Part shown: positions 1-11,499 of the stretch, in pieces
Layout: each line of letters opens with the position of its first letter
Numbering within the stretch: the stretch's first letter is position 1
Source of the DNA: Nymphaea colorata
Lineage: Eukaryota; Streptophyta; Magnoliopsida; Nymphaeales; Nymphaeaceae
Direction of reading: 5' to 3'
Assembly (NCBI RefSeq): GCF_008831285.2
Contig: NC_045150.1
Span: 3,238,001 to 3,298,000, forward strand
DNA length: 60,000 nt
Position numbers and translations under genes: made by a program
Notes under the pieces: model-generated
Database searches by the model: none
Told to the model about the DNA's origin: nothing
What the model saw: the letters and a program-made list of their open reading frames with translations, nothing else

Positions 1-748
1 AACGGCCGGCGGTCGGTCGGGTGGAACCAACCATGTGAAGTGAATGCAAGTATAAATTAAAGCTTTACAAAATTTACAACATAAAGAGTTTGAGGTTTGT
101 TGGCTTGAAAAATCTTGAGAAAAGGTTTGGCTAAGTTTGTTATTTTCATTACTTTCTCTTTATTTTGATTTGCTATGTTTGAATATAACTTCATCTAAGA
201 GGGTGTAAGATTGAGATTTATTGGATTCTGCAAATCTTGAAAAATGTTGATCTAGATTTCCTGTTTTCCATGGTCTTTTCTTCTTCTTCTTCTTTTAAAA
301 AAAAAAAATTTTTGGGATGTTGTGTTTGCATATAACTTGGTGTTTTAATCTAAATTTCATATTTTCGGATGTTATGCTTGCTTATAACTTAATCTAAGTG
401 ATGCAAACGCGCAAACCATTGCGTGCTAATGAATGAAATGCAATCTCTTATACGGTGTTGGAAATAAAACGTTATCGTTCTACTGAGTAATTCGAGCGAC
501 TTCTTCACAATATAATCACAATGCGGTGATGTAGTCATGTGTTTCACTAAATATTGCGACTGTGGAATATGTTTAGGAAGATATATGCATATATACATAT
601 TTGGCAGCTGGTTGATTTCAAATTTCAACATAAGAGAGAGAGAGGGAGAAGGGGGTTGGGGGGCACACTCACAGGAATCAAACAAACGGAACACCTATAA
701 GTGCTTCTTGCTTGCCCACTTATACTCATTTTGGCGCGCGCGCTCACA

Positions 749-824
<76 letters not shown>

Positions 825-1140
825 ACTTAAGGAACACTACCTTATCCTTGCCTTTACTATTACCTTAACTTATTAAAATGTGGACTATAATAAAAGGAAA
901 TGAAATTGCTTGCTATAAAAAGTGAAACAGCTTTTACATTAAAAGGACAACGTCGAAAATCAGAAAGCCTCGTATTTTCCAACATATCATAATTCCAGGC
1001 CCTTTCCGATGGAGCCTGTATCAGGAAAATTGCAAAAAAAAAGAGGCCCGTATCTGGAATCATAATCCAGGACAAGCCCTAAAAAAATCGTCCATAAAAA
1101 TTTAATTTCTTAACTGAGAGCCAGTTATTTTTGAAGAAAT
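1..1140. other. gene-free AT-rich stretch with compound microsatellite
   Basis: No coding exon could be supported here on either strand. The only clear structure is the compound simple repeat at about 733-819. Short open frames at 537-830 and 625-837 are produced by that repeat and are not taken as genes. Confidence 0.6.
733..819. repeat. (CG)n-(CA)n-(GA)n compound microsatellite
   Basis: A short alternating CG run at about 734-742 passes directly into (CA)n to about 766 and then into (GA)n to about 819. All three dinucleotide tracts share one purine-pyrimidine or purine-purine phase, so the block reads as one compound tract. Confidence 0.95.
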
Positions 1141-1149
1141 TTCAGTTCT

Positions 1150-1338
1150 TCAGGAAGGTTTCTTTATAAGCTTGAAAGCGAGACCATCATTGGCAATAGT
1201 CCTTTCATTTTTATCAAACCCCAAACTAGAGAGAAAGTGATCCGCCACCACCGACCGGTTCATTCGATGCTGAACGCTTTGAACCATGGTAGCAAGTGAT
1301 GCAAGATGCTGTAAATCCCATTGCTGGTTTGGTCCGCT
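1150..1338 (-). other. unassigned exon-like open frame (possible terminal exon)
   Basis: On the minus strand, an AG acceptor (…ACCAG) just above 1338 is followed by an open frame that ends at TGA 1152-1150. The translation begins QWDLQHLASLATMVQSVQHR and ends FKLIKKPS. It has balanced composition and looks coding-like, but I do not recognise the family. It lies about 0.8 kb downstream of the signal peptidase stop, in phase 0. It could therefore be an alternative 3' exon of that gene (via the GT at 2181-2180), part of another gene, or chance. Signal peptidases of this family do not normally carry such a tail. Confidence 0.3.
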
Positions 1339-1355
1339 TCATTCATTCCGACCAA

Positions 1356-2175
1356 TTTCTCTGTAATTGCCTCAGGGTGTTTTTTTTATGCTGATATCTT
1401 GTAGTGGGTCAGCGTTTTGGTCTGCTGATTCCATTCGTTTATTTTTTGGCCACCCTGAATTTTGTATAGCTCTCTTTATTCGGAACAAACGTTTGGGAAA
1501 CTCCCCGCAGGTTTGCGTCGGAACCATGGCAGCATCTCTTGGAGCAAATCATACTCCTAATAATCAGAAAGGCCTTCTGATCCTACATAATCTAAAGTTG
1601 AATCTGATACTTTTTATCAAAGAATTTGATCTTTCCACTAATCAGAGCCGTTAAGATAAATCCATATTTAGTAGAATTTCTTCGCAAACAGTTCTTTAAT
1701 TTTTGTCTTACTTCTGAATGGTCGTCATATTTTGCAGCACTGGCCTATATCGATTCACGGTAACTTATCTGCCACTATTTCTTAGGAAAAGAGAGAAGAG
1801 CACTTTGAGCTGCCCATCTATCTGGCACCTTCTGATATACAGTTAAAGTAGTTAATCAAATCACTGCAGCTTTGAACAATTGCAACTTTTTCAATATTAT
1901 AAAACGCCTTCAAATGAGCGTTGCTTTTTCCATTAGATCACCAAACAATGGATTAGGATAAACCACTAATAATGGAAGAGCAATCAGGAATCAATACCAT
2001 ATTCTAACAACAAACCCCTTAACAGCAATATTAGCAGGATAAAAGTCAAGCTTAAATCTTCCGAAAAGCAGAGCATAATGCAAATGCATTTGCCTCGTTA
2101 AGAAGATGCCAGGTTTTACACAATACACACATAATTGCGAGGAAAGTTTGAATGTTTCACAAACAGAAGGAAATG
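1356..2175. other. no gene seen; 3' flank of the signal peptidase gene
   Basis: This should include the 3' untranslated region of the minus-strand signal peptidase gene just below 2176. I see no recognisable coding exon or repeat, and no clear polyadenylation signal. Confidence 0.4.
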
Positions 2176-5100
2176 TCAGGAAACCTGCACAGGAGGTGAC
2201 CGTGAACAGCCGATAACGTATCTCCCTATTATATTCTTTACGGGAAGAGGACCCCTGAAATGCCAAAATATCATAACAGAAGTCAATTCTTTAAAAATTT
2301 AGAGGAAAGATGTTACACAAAAACCGCCCACAAATAACCTTAACCCCATTACAACCCAGCAGAGCTGTAAGCTTTTATATCGCAAGTTTAAGAGTTTGCT
2401 TGTTACGAACTAAGAACATGCACTCACCAAACGTGCGAGTCACAACTGTTGTTTCGATTGTCACCCATCACAAAGACAAAGCCATCCGGGACATACTGCA
2501 ACATAGGAAAGAAAAAAAAGAAAAAATAAATTGAATAGGATTGAAAAGGAAATTTTCATTATTACCTAGAAACGCAGAAATGCAAGAAGAAGACAGACCA
2601 AGCAGACCGTGTGCAGTCCAAGGCTCATGAAATCAGTGGAAATCATGTAGCGCTCAGATGTCAACAACATGGAGTTTACCAGGCTACTATTCTGAGCTGT
2701 CGCTGATCATCCAGTATCCATAGTATCAAAATCTTCATCCTGGAAATGCCAACTCACTATGTTGCTCGAAGCACACTTGCTGCTTGTAAATACTTGGTAG
2801 GGCAAAGAAATTCAGTAAGGATACTGGAACAGACGGTTGCATGCATCTCATATGATGGGCGTTCTGCAATAAAATTTTCCGATTGTACATTTCTATTTAA
2901 TAGCAGCTTCCCCTGTTGAACCTACAACGGTGAAAAAAACAGCACCAGGACTTGAAATATAAGTTCCTGCCTACCAAAATTTTGATAATTCATGAAAATG
3001 CATAATGCCAATAAATTATACATAAGTGCTGCCCGTAGGATTCCATACAAGTTGATCCATATTCAAAGAATTTCAACAAAAAAGGTTTACTCTGAAAAGT
3101 GAAAACCTTGAAAGATAAAGTAGCGGTAGTTTTCAAAACTCCATCCCACGAACACATTGAAAGATAAACTACACATGCATACAGACACACAGAGACAAAC
3201 ACATATATGTATGTGTGAAAATTAAAAGGATAAACTTTACCTATTGGACTATCTAGATGGATACCAGACCTGCTTTTGAGTACACAAGAAAGAGAACTGA
3301 ATCTATAAATAGATGCTATTAGATGACTGTCTCTTCCTGTTTGTAGGTCTGCCAGTATGCAATCCCAAATTCAGTTACGAATTTGGTGCTCCGATATACA
3401 CTTAAGTTTTCAACAGATGAATAATAGAATGGAAAGCCCCACTCAACGCCTGCCCAGACAAAGTCCAATACTGGGTTTAGTGCTTGCTTTCAGCTTGTAA
3501 CCTGGCTTTAGTATAGAATTGGGTTTTGCCTTTGCTTAGGTGAAAGACATGGTTTTGGAAAATGAGGTTTGCAAAAACGGGTTAAAATCCTTTTTTTTTT
3601 GGAAAAGCTTCATTTTTGTAAGAGAAGAGTGTCAAGTGTCAACATGGGGTTTGTGATTCACGCACCTCAATTAGATCCCCTGCCGTGGCTACAATTCTTT
3701 TAATAAAAACATCTCCCTTTTTGAACCCCAAATCCTGCAAATAGAAGAAAGAGCAGTAAATAGATTGATAAATTAGCAAACCTGAAAAAGGAAATATACA
3801 AAGACGACTTTCGGTATTAGAAAAAAACCTGCATGCGCTTTGGTGGTCTGAATAAGACAATATCATTGACCGCAGGACTTTTGAAGTAATAAGATACCTG
3901 GAAGATCCAAAATACAAAGTGTCATGAAAGCCTAAGAATCACGAGGCAACGACCGGGAGTCATACATCAGTCAAACCAGTAAAAATCATAGTTCTTTCTA
4001 CTACTAGAAACAGATTATGAGCAGTAGTGGTAGAAGTTTTATAGAGTATGGATTTCTTTTTGGATGACAAAAAGGCAAAATGTGGTGATACTTCAAATTA
4101 GAAAAATATACACTTAACATACTCAGAAGAGAAAGATTTTTCAAAAAGAGGAACACGACATTATCTCAATAAAATTACAAAAATATTTTTTGGCCATACT
4201 TCAACATTATTGCAATATTTTCTCAATAAAAAGTCTTCTTATTTTTTGCAATATTTCCAAAATACCAGTGATAGTTGTGACAACTGATTCATACCATAGT
4301 TACAAATATTGTTATGGGTTTTAAATGGCAAGGTTTTTCTCGGGTATAATATGGTAAAGATTTTTTTTTCTGCAAAATCTTGGGAAAATCTCAGCATTTT
4401 TTTAAAAATAAAATCCCAAAAATAAAATGCAAAAAATATGAAATAAAAGCATAGTACTAGAAAATGTAAAAGAGGCCAAAAAACGTGTTCCTTTCATGTT
4501 CTTTTTGGAGTTCTTTTCCTTTTTGTTGTCTTTTTCAAAAAGAGGTCTTCTTTCAGTTTTATACGGTTGACCTATTATTGAAGTATAAAACATTTTTTTT
4601 TAAACGCTTTTCCGATGACTATGATTCTTATCAATATTTACCTCAATAATCAATCACTATATAGTCCAAAGAAATGTTTAGGCACCAAGGATGGTGACAT
4701 ACTGTGACAATGAGTACATACCATACCAACATTACCTCTGTATCAAACATTAGGTAGCCAAAATAAATGTTTAGTTAGCCTAGTTGCAAGTATAGCAACA
4801 AAGACTGCTTAGATGTCTATAACAGGGACATCTAAGCACCTTTTTCTGAAGTTAATTTTTCCTTAGTCATGCAGAATTTAATGACATATTTTTCTTCAAC
4901 TCTAAGGGGGTGTTTTACTACTTCAAATTTGAAATCCATGGATCTGATGTCGCACTTCACTGATGTAGCAAAAGATCCGCAATAAATCCATAGTTCATCA
5001 AACTAAGGATCTTAGGTCAGGCCTAATATCCACACTTAAAATCCCTAGTTTAACTTTTTACATTGAGAAAAGGTCTGATTTAAGATGAGGGAGGAGGGTC

Positions 5101-6852
5101 AGTCTTAAATCCATAAATCTCAGATCCTAAGGATCTTAAATCAGGGATGATCAAACACCCCCTAAGAGAAATTGTGGGGATATTACTTCCTGGCTTCTTG
5201 TAGCTATTTGTAAATCAGCTATCAGTAAAATTACAAGGACGCTAGTCCAGGCAAGCCAGATCTTATAGGAACTCTTTCTTAGCCTAACAAATCTTGGCAT
5301 GGCCTATCTCAATAAGAAACAAGATAGATGCACACGAATGGGTCAATGCAGGTTTCTGTTGTGGTTCACCCAAATATGTATATCGATGCAATAAGGCATA
5401 GTGGGTTGCTTTGAGCCCCAATAATATATCTAAACTTGCAAGGCCAGGGAAACATGGCATCTATGGTGCTGTAACAATTGATATCTCAATGAAAAACATC
5501 ACACTTATAGATAAATGGATTGCCATGTAGCATACTGATGCAGCCAAATACATATCTTTTAGCGTTACGGGCATAAGCACTCAAATACTTTTCTGGCTTG
5601 TCTTTGGAGCCAAGAACATGCAACTACAATTGAATTATTAGCTGCTGCATGTTCTAGCTTCCAAATTGATTCATTTTTTTTTATAGAAAGAACAAACTAC
5701 GCTGCGGACTTAAACTTACTAACATACCTCAGGTCATCCGATTTGCTGCACCCAGGTTAATATGTAGTTATCCAATTGAGCACAGACACACTGGTCAGTA
5801 AGCAGATAGCCCAAGTGCTTACAGTCTTCATAGCATGTTTGTGTTTTCTTAACAACTCCCAGTGAAAGGAACAACCCACCTTCCTGAGTTAGAACATGAA
5901 GGTTCTCTTTCGCTTGAAAGATGATCACTCTCCTCAAAATCAATGAGGACCAAGAATTCCATATAGCTTAACTAAGTTTGAACCACAAAGAAGGATTATC
6001 ACTCTCCTCACATGATGCTCGATTTTAGCATTCACAAAATAAATCACAATGTTTCAAGTAAATACTATCTCATGGAGAATCATTAGCATATCAAAGCCAT
6101 TGATGCTACTTTTCCTTGATACCATCAAAGTCATAATTTACCAATAACCACTATTATCCAAGATAGGCTGACATCACCATAAGCGAGATAAAAGGGCATG
6201 ATGCTTACTTGCTTCCACATTTCTGTTCGCCACCGCAAAGCTAGAAACATGTTAAGCTCGTTTCAATGAATCAGTTCAACTCTAGTGCAAACAAGTTCTA
6301 CCTTCGCATCACCAACAATAAAGACATGAAGTTTGTGCCACACGTGATGCAAATCAAATAAAACTCCCTCTAACTGGCGAAAACGCGAATGGAAAATGCG
6401 CTTCCACAAACACAATTATTGTGGGAACCGTAGGGACGATGAAACTCGTGATATTTTTATTTCAATCTCGTGATAAATAGCACGGGTTCCATCGATCAAA
6501 AGCAAAAACAGAGAGCGGGAAGCCAAAACCACAAGTATTAAGAAACAAAAAGACTCAGAAAAGAGACCTCACGGAGGGTACTTGCCTTCTCGGCGATGAT
6601 CCGATCGCCTATCCTCAGAGTCGGGAACATGGAAAGAGAAGGAATGTGGCGGACCTCGACGAAGATCATGGACCAGAGGAGAAGGACCGTCATGAAGCGC
6701 TTGAATTCGAAACTTCTGGAGGCCTCTGGCTTCCTCTCCCCCGTGCCTCCCTCCAGGGTGAAGGAAGGGGATGATCCGAGGGACTCGTGGCACGGCATCC
6801 ACCGCAGAGATTGCAGAGTCATGAAATCGGAAGCCATCTTGAGGACATTCAT
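2176..6852 (-). CDS. type I signal peptidase, plastid processing-peptidase family (PLSP-like), six exons
   Basis: Exons (minus strand): 6852-6586, 3897-3829, 3734-3666, 2921-2835, 2495-2428 and 2254-2176, giving 639 nt and 212 aa. Family role: a serine/lysine-dyad endopeptidase that removes signal or thylakoid-transfer peptides, usually at plastid envelope or thylakoid membranes. Visible features: one hydrophobic segment (about residues 51-66, FKRFMTVLLLWSMIFVEV); box PSLSMFPTLRIGDR with catalytic Ser at about residue 74; SYYFKSPAVNDIVLF; FKKGDVFIKRIVATAGDLIE with catalytic Lys at about 124; and [20 protein letters not shown] at about 175-194. All junctions keep frame. Intron 1 (2.7 kb) seems to start with GC (AAG|GCAAGT); an in-phase GT donor 18 nt further on would add ASTLRE. 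Intron 4 has a weak GTCTGT donor. A second ATG six codons in is an alternative start. The C-terminus after GR departs from the usual RYWPP-like end and stops early at TGA, so the last exon is the least certain. The N-terminus is short for a full plastid transit peptide. Confidence 0.85.
4903..5165. mobile_element. PIF/Harbinger (Tourist-like) MITE in signal peptidase intron 1
   Basis: The element at 4906-5162 (257 bp) begins GGGGGTGTTT and ends AAACACCCCC, a perfect 10-bp terminal inverted repeat. It is flanked by TAA on both sides (4903-4905 and 5163-5165). A 3-bp TWA-type target duplication and G-rich termini are typical of Tourist elements. It carries no coding sequence. It lies inside the long first intron of the minus-strand signal peptidase gene. 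Confidence 0.85.
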
Positions 6853-6894
6853 GGCGGAGGATAGAAGGAAAGAGAGGGGGAACTGGGGAGAGGC

Positions 6895-6960
6895 CTAGGG
6901 TTTATCATACCTCAGGAGGAAGGAGGGGAAGAAGGAAGGAAGGGGAGGAAGGGATCGTCA
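6895..6960. promoter_or_regulatory. polypurine (G/A-rich) tract upstream of signal peptidase gene
   Basis: GGA/GAAGG-rich DNA sits just upstream of the signal peptidase ATG, so the gene's sense strand is CT-rich here. CT-rich 5' leaders and core promoters are common in plants. I see no clear TATA box at a sensible distance, so the transcription start is unknown. Confidence 0.4.
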
Positions 6961-7645
6961 GTGCGCGGTCTGGCCCGCCATGGCCCTTCCTTGTCAAAGA
7001 AATTTAATTTGAAGAAAGAAGTTACGGAAATAGCCCTACGAGTGTACAGGGAAGCATGGGATTGTGAATCGGTCCGAGTCGATACACTTTAAAATCGGAT
7101 CATGCAGCGGCTGCGTGACCAAGACGTACTAAGGTGAACCTCTCATTGGGCCATAAACCTTATATACTATAAGATTATTTTTTAAGCTTGTTTTTTATTA
7201 CAAGAATATGTCACGACCGATTTAATTTATGATACTAAAATATCATGGCTTTTTGTCATCCCATAAAATCTGAAATTAGCAATATTTATGTCAGTTTTGT
7301 CATTTAATATTTTAATGTCAGCCGCATCTATGAACCGATAAATGGGGTTTTGATTTTGCACTGGAGAAGGCATCCAAGCGGTTGGGATCTAAGAAAAAAA
7401 ACAATGTATCGGGCCTAGTATACTCCAAATTCGTCTCGGTTACCGACTCGGATTTCCGGTTCGGTTCCCCACAGCTGCGGGCGTCCAAAGTTCGAGACCA
7501 AAAAGAAGAGATAATAAAATAATTATGAATTCGTAGCTTGCGCACCAAGTAAGTTAAAAACAATGTACTTTCTTAAGATACCGCAAATTCCAGAATCGTA
7601 ATTCTGGCACAGCAGGAAAGGGGAATAAAGAAAACACATTTACAA

Positions 7646-7897
7646 GGGGCTCGGTGTTTGATTTTGCTGGATTTTAATCCCTGAAATACCGACGCCGTGT
7701 TTGATGGGCTTATAGAGGGAAAAAGAAAAAAATCTCATCGAAAGTTAACAACCGGTTTTTAAAGTTTCTAAAAATATATGGGCCAATTTTGATTTTTTTT
7801 TTTTAATAAAGGAATACTGTTCTTCCAAAAATGTGTAAAAGCTGTGGAAGGGTAGACGAAAATCCTATAAAAATTTTGGAGGCAAACAAACATGCCC
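7646..7897. mobile_element. probable Tourist-like MITE
   Basis: The left end GGGGCTCGGTGTTTG and the right end CAAACAAACATGCCC form a degenerate terminal inverted repeat like the one at 4906-5162. Flanking triplets are CAA and TAA, a possible diverged 3-bp target duplication. About 250 bp, noncoding. Confidence 0.45.
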
Positions 7898-8053
7898 TAA
7901 GGGAAATTTAATGGCGTCATGTTTCATCGATTGAGGTCTAAGATTCGTCCTAGATAAGAAATGCGAAAAAGCCAGCCAACAAAAGTCCACGTGTGAGTTA
8001 GACATTTCGGTGTGGTGTGGGCAAATATATAATTTTTGAGCCATCTCAAACCA

Positions 8054-8320
8054 CATAGTTGGCAAACCAGTGACTCGGTATATAGCGACTCCGACTCGGA
8101 TTGGTATATAGTCAGGTCATTGGGTTAGCGAGTTGACTTGTTGATTGAGTCGAATCAGGTGATGAATTTTGTAATGTATTTTTACAACATATAGATGAAA
8201 TAAGGTCTCTGGCTTACTAAAGGATTATTTTTTAATGTATTTTAACTGCAACTGAGTCGGCCAAGTTAAGGGAGAGTCAGGTTCTACCTTGCCCAAGCCT
8301 TGACTTGTGGCCAAATTTGT
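8054..8320. repeat. dispersed repeat with GACTCG motifs, candidate MITE
   Basis: It starts CATAGTTGGCAAAC and contains several GACTCG/GAGTCG motifs. It ends near TTGTGGCCAAATTTG, whose complement resembles the start. The 14-base start recurs inverted at 54,054-54,067. No target duplication was identified, so the boundaries are approximate. Confidence 0.4.
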
Positions 8321-9748
8321 ATTCGATCCAAGCTGACTTGGGCGTTTCCCAATGAATTTTTTGATGGGCTTGTGTGGGCAATAAACAACACCAGCCTATA
8401 TGAGCTCTGCTATGCATCGAAGTCCTTTTGCTATAGACTTATACAAGGAGAATACTAACTACTTTTAACATAGAGTTCTATGTAACATCAATGTTTGGAC
8501 TTGGCATTTGTTCAAGTTTTATCTTTATAGATCAGTCATTTAATATATTGATTATAAAAATCTTAAGTACCTATTACCATTGGAAATTGGGTTTTGTGTT
8601 TATTCTACATCCAGCCTATACAACTTTTTACTATTGTAATATTGAACTTTTAATTTTCCATTGGAGTAACATGAGATAAAAGTGAAATAGCTTACACATA
8701 TGACACTACCTCTAAACACTCGCATCTAATTTTGCCGCTTGAAGAACACAACTTTTACAAAACGGAGAGTGGTGAATATGCTGTTGATCATGTCAATAGG
8801 AAATGTTATTATGGACCATATGTGATTATCACTATCGTCAATAATTTAACTTCATCTTCGAACAAAAGGACTATACTTGAATAGTTGAACCTCATCGTGT
8901 GTGTTACTGCGTGATAGATTAGAAATATGTTACTGTCAACAATATTTAGAAGAAGCACAGCGTAGGTGTTTTTTGCATAAGAAATTGAAGATCAGCTCAG
9001 AAGAAGTATCGAAATTTTAACATCTAACACAAGCGTCCTCTCAAAATAATTAAGTAATTCATTAGGATTAGTGAGAAATTTAAGCCTAACTAATATGAAA
9101 ATCAAACAATTGATCACTAAAATGAATCATAAGTAGGATAAAAATGATGGACGAAGAAATTAACGGATGGTGGAAAAAATAAAGAAACTTAACAGACCGC
9201 GTATCTGAAGGAAGACAGTAAATAGGATGTAAATGGTTTCTTCAAAAGAAACATACTTGTGAGAAAAGTATTAATAAACATAAAGCAATATAAATACTTT
9301 GAAAGAGCCAATCTTTTACACAAGGGACTAAAGTTTGTATATATAATATTCAATGCCTAACTAGGAGACTTGATGTACCTCATTTTGATTTGACTCTAAA
9401 TCAAATGAACGTCAAAATATATGATGAAAAATGAAAAACTTAGGAAACTATTGCAGAACAGCTGAAATAATACATTATAAAGCATGAAAATGTGGTATGT
9501 AATTTAAAGAAATCATCATATGAATTTAGACAGTTACCGATTGGTTGGATAATGATACTTAACATTTTATAACGTCTTAAATGGAATTGGATGAGGCAAA
9601 TAAATTGGATTATAATATACATGGCTACACTGGAATAATAGAATAATCTGTTTGTTGGTAATTAGTTTTACATGCTTTATGTACTTGACATTGAAAAGCC
9701 AATCAAGGAGTATGAGACATGACGTGAACTTCAACACATGACTTAGAA

Positions 9749-10010
9749 ATTAGAGGTCGGCATGGGGCCGGGTACTCAACAGGTACATTACCAGGCCCGA
9801 TCTGAGGAGGCCCAGTTGGGCCTCATAAATTTTAAATATTATAAAAAATATTTCATATTAATTTTTTTTATTGTAACCAGGCTGGGCCGGGCCGGTGCTT
9901 GGGTTTCGGGCATCGGCCCGAGGCCAGGCTCAGGTTTCGGGCATCGGACCAGCCCGACCCAGCTCTTATCAGGCCGGGCAGGGCCAGGCCAGTCCGATGC
10001 CCAGACTTAA
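9749..10010. repeat. GC-rich terminal-repeat block, possible hAT-type MITE
   Basis: A GC-rich island of GGGCCGGG and GGCCAG motifs in AT-rich DNA. The left end (TAGAGGTCGGCATGGGGCCG) and the complement of the right end (TAAGTCTGGGCATCGGACTG) are similar in inverted orientation, with a short AT-rich core at about 9825-9880. Such GGCCGGGCC termini are common in plant hAT-derived MITEs. I could not define a clean 8-bp target duplication. The open frames here are composition artefacts. Confidence 0.4.
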
Positions 10011-10415
10011 ATACAAACTGTTTGAATCTGGTGATGTCAAATAAAAAAAGAAAAAGAAAACATACTTGTTCATTTGCTTTTAAGGAGAAAAGTAGCCTCT
10101 AATTAGCAAGTATTTAATTTCTGCATATTTTCCTGTTTTAATTAAAAAAAAAAACAATTGGATTCTCCTCCTGAGAGCGAATATAAAGCCCTAACGGGCC
10201 TTGAACTATAACTTGGCAGAAACTCCAAGTTTTAGCTTGTTCTAGGATATAGATACCACATCCTACTATACCTGTCTACAATCATAATGCTGATTGAATA
10301 ATTAAGTCCTGCATTTTGTATTGCCTATATATAAATTGAATTGGGTAACCATAATTATAATAACCAGAAAGAATATTATTAATAGTAATACTATAATGCA
10401 CCGTAAGGTTCGTTT

Positions 10416-10562
10416 GACAATAATAACAAATTGTTATTATTACATGAATTTACCCAAAAAATTAAGGCAGCTCCATAAAAAAAAGTGTGTTAGATTGTTT
10501 TATGAATCTGTACCAATTTTTGAGGTAAGTTCATAAAACAATAACAATTTGTTACGATTGCC
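10416..10562. repeat. foldback (long inverted-repeat) element
   Basis: The left arm 10416-10484 and right arm 10496-10562 are inverted copies, apart from scattered mismatches, around an ~11-bp loop. Inside the left arm, 10419-10441 is a perfect palindrome (11-bp arms around one A). The unit would fold into one long hairpin. TGACAA occurs at both outer edges (10415-10420 and about 10572-10577), so the full element may be slightly larger. It is consistent with a small foldback MITE. Confidence 0.65.
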
Positions 10563-11019
10563 ATGATCAGGGTGACAATGACCACTGTTGCTTCAACACC
10601 ATGTGTCCCGGCTTTGTGTAGGCAAGCAAAGCACTCACACTCGGCCAGGTGCTGAAAATTTTGGAGTCTGGCGAAAGCGAAAGTGAGATTCATCTCTCTT
10701 TTATAAGGTGACCCATGCATCCCTGGAACTCCCTCTGGTTTAAAAAATTTAAAAAATTATAATTACCGCTCCTTAACCATGAATTGTTAGCTTTCATTTA
10801 ACCTTTGGAATATAGTCACTTGGTACAATATATTCAGTTTTATTTTTCCATCAATAAAAGCAAGTCACATCAGATTAATGGTTTAAGATTGGAGATGAAA
10901 ACAAAGTTTTACAATGAATCATTTGGCACCGGTTTGTGAAGTGCTGGCTTTGCAGGAACACGTTATGCGTTGTAGCAAATATGTATATAAGGAAAAGAAA
11001 AAAGGAAGGGGTTGAGGTA

Positions 11020-11343
11020 TTTTAGGATTTTTTTTTTTTATAAAGAAATGCATTTTTTAGATTATTATTTTTTTCATATCTTTTTTTTGTCTTTGTAAAA
11101 GGGCTCCCCTTTTACTTGATCATGGTATTTTGATCATTACATACTGTTTCACAACTTTTTTTTTTTGCACATAGGAATTATTTTAGGAATTTTTTTATAA
11201 AGAAATGCATTTTTTTAAATTATTATTTTTTTCATATCTTTTTTTTTTGTCTTTGTAAAAGGGCTCCCCTTTTACTTTACTTGATCATGGTATTTTGATC
11301 ATTACATACTCTTTCACAACTTCCTTTTTTTTTTTTCACACAG
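11020..11343. repeat. tandem duplication, ~160-bp unit
   Basis: Copy 1 (about 11020-11175) and copy 2 (about 11180-11343) share T-rich runs, ATAAAGAAATGCATTTTTT, CTTTGTAAAAGGGCTCCCCT, ATCATGGTATTTTGATCATT and TTTCACAACTT. Differences are mostly T-run lengths and a short CTTTA insertion. A diverged third copy appears at about 52,990-53,130, so the unit belongs to a dispersed family. Confidence 0.8.
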
Positions 11344-11411
11344 GAATATACACGAAAGCAGGACCTTGAGGTGGACAATGAGCCGACGGGTTATTGGCTG
11401 GGCTTGCGGTT

Positions 11412-11480
11412 CACGTACATGAGCTGATGGGCAAATGTCACGACATGTTCCGTGGCAGGCACGTACATGAGCTGATGGGC
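11412..11480. repeat. 21-bp direct repeat, 48 bp apart
   Basis: CACGTACATGAGCTGATGGG plus a C occurs at 11412-11432 and again at 11460-11480. No function is evident. Confidence 0.85.
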
Positions 11481-11499
11481 TTCCTTTGGGCTTCATTAG

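Larger units (their letters stand above)
6990..9740. other. gene-free interval with MITE-like repeats
   Basis: No coding exon was recognised. The interval holds a Tourist-like candidate (7646-7897) and a repeat with degenerate TIR-like ends (8054-8320). The rest is AT-rich DNA in which I see nothing. Confidence 0.5.

Noticed and set aside
9762-10102. Two GC-rich open frames (Pro/Gly/Arg-rich)
   Set aside because: Composition artefact of the GGCCGGG repeat block.
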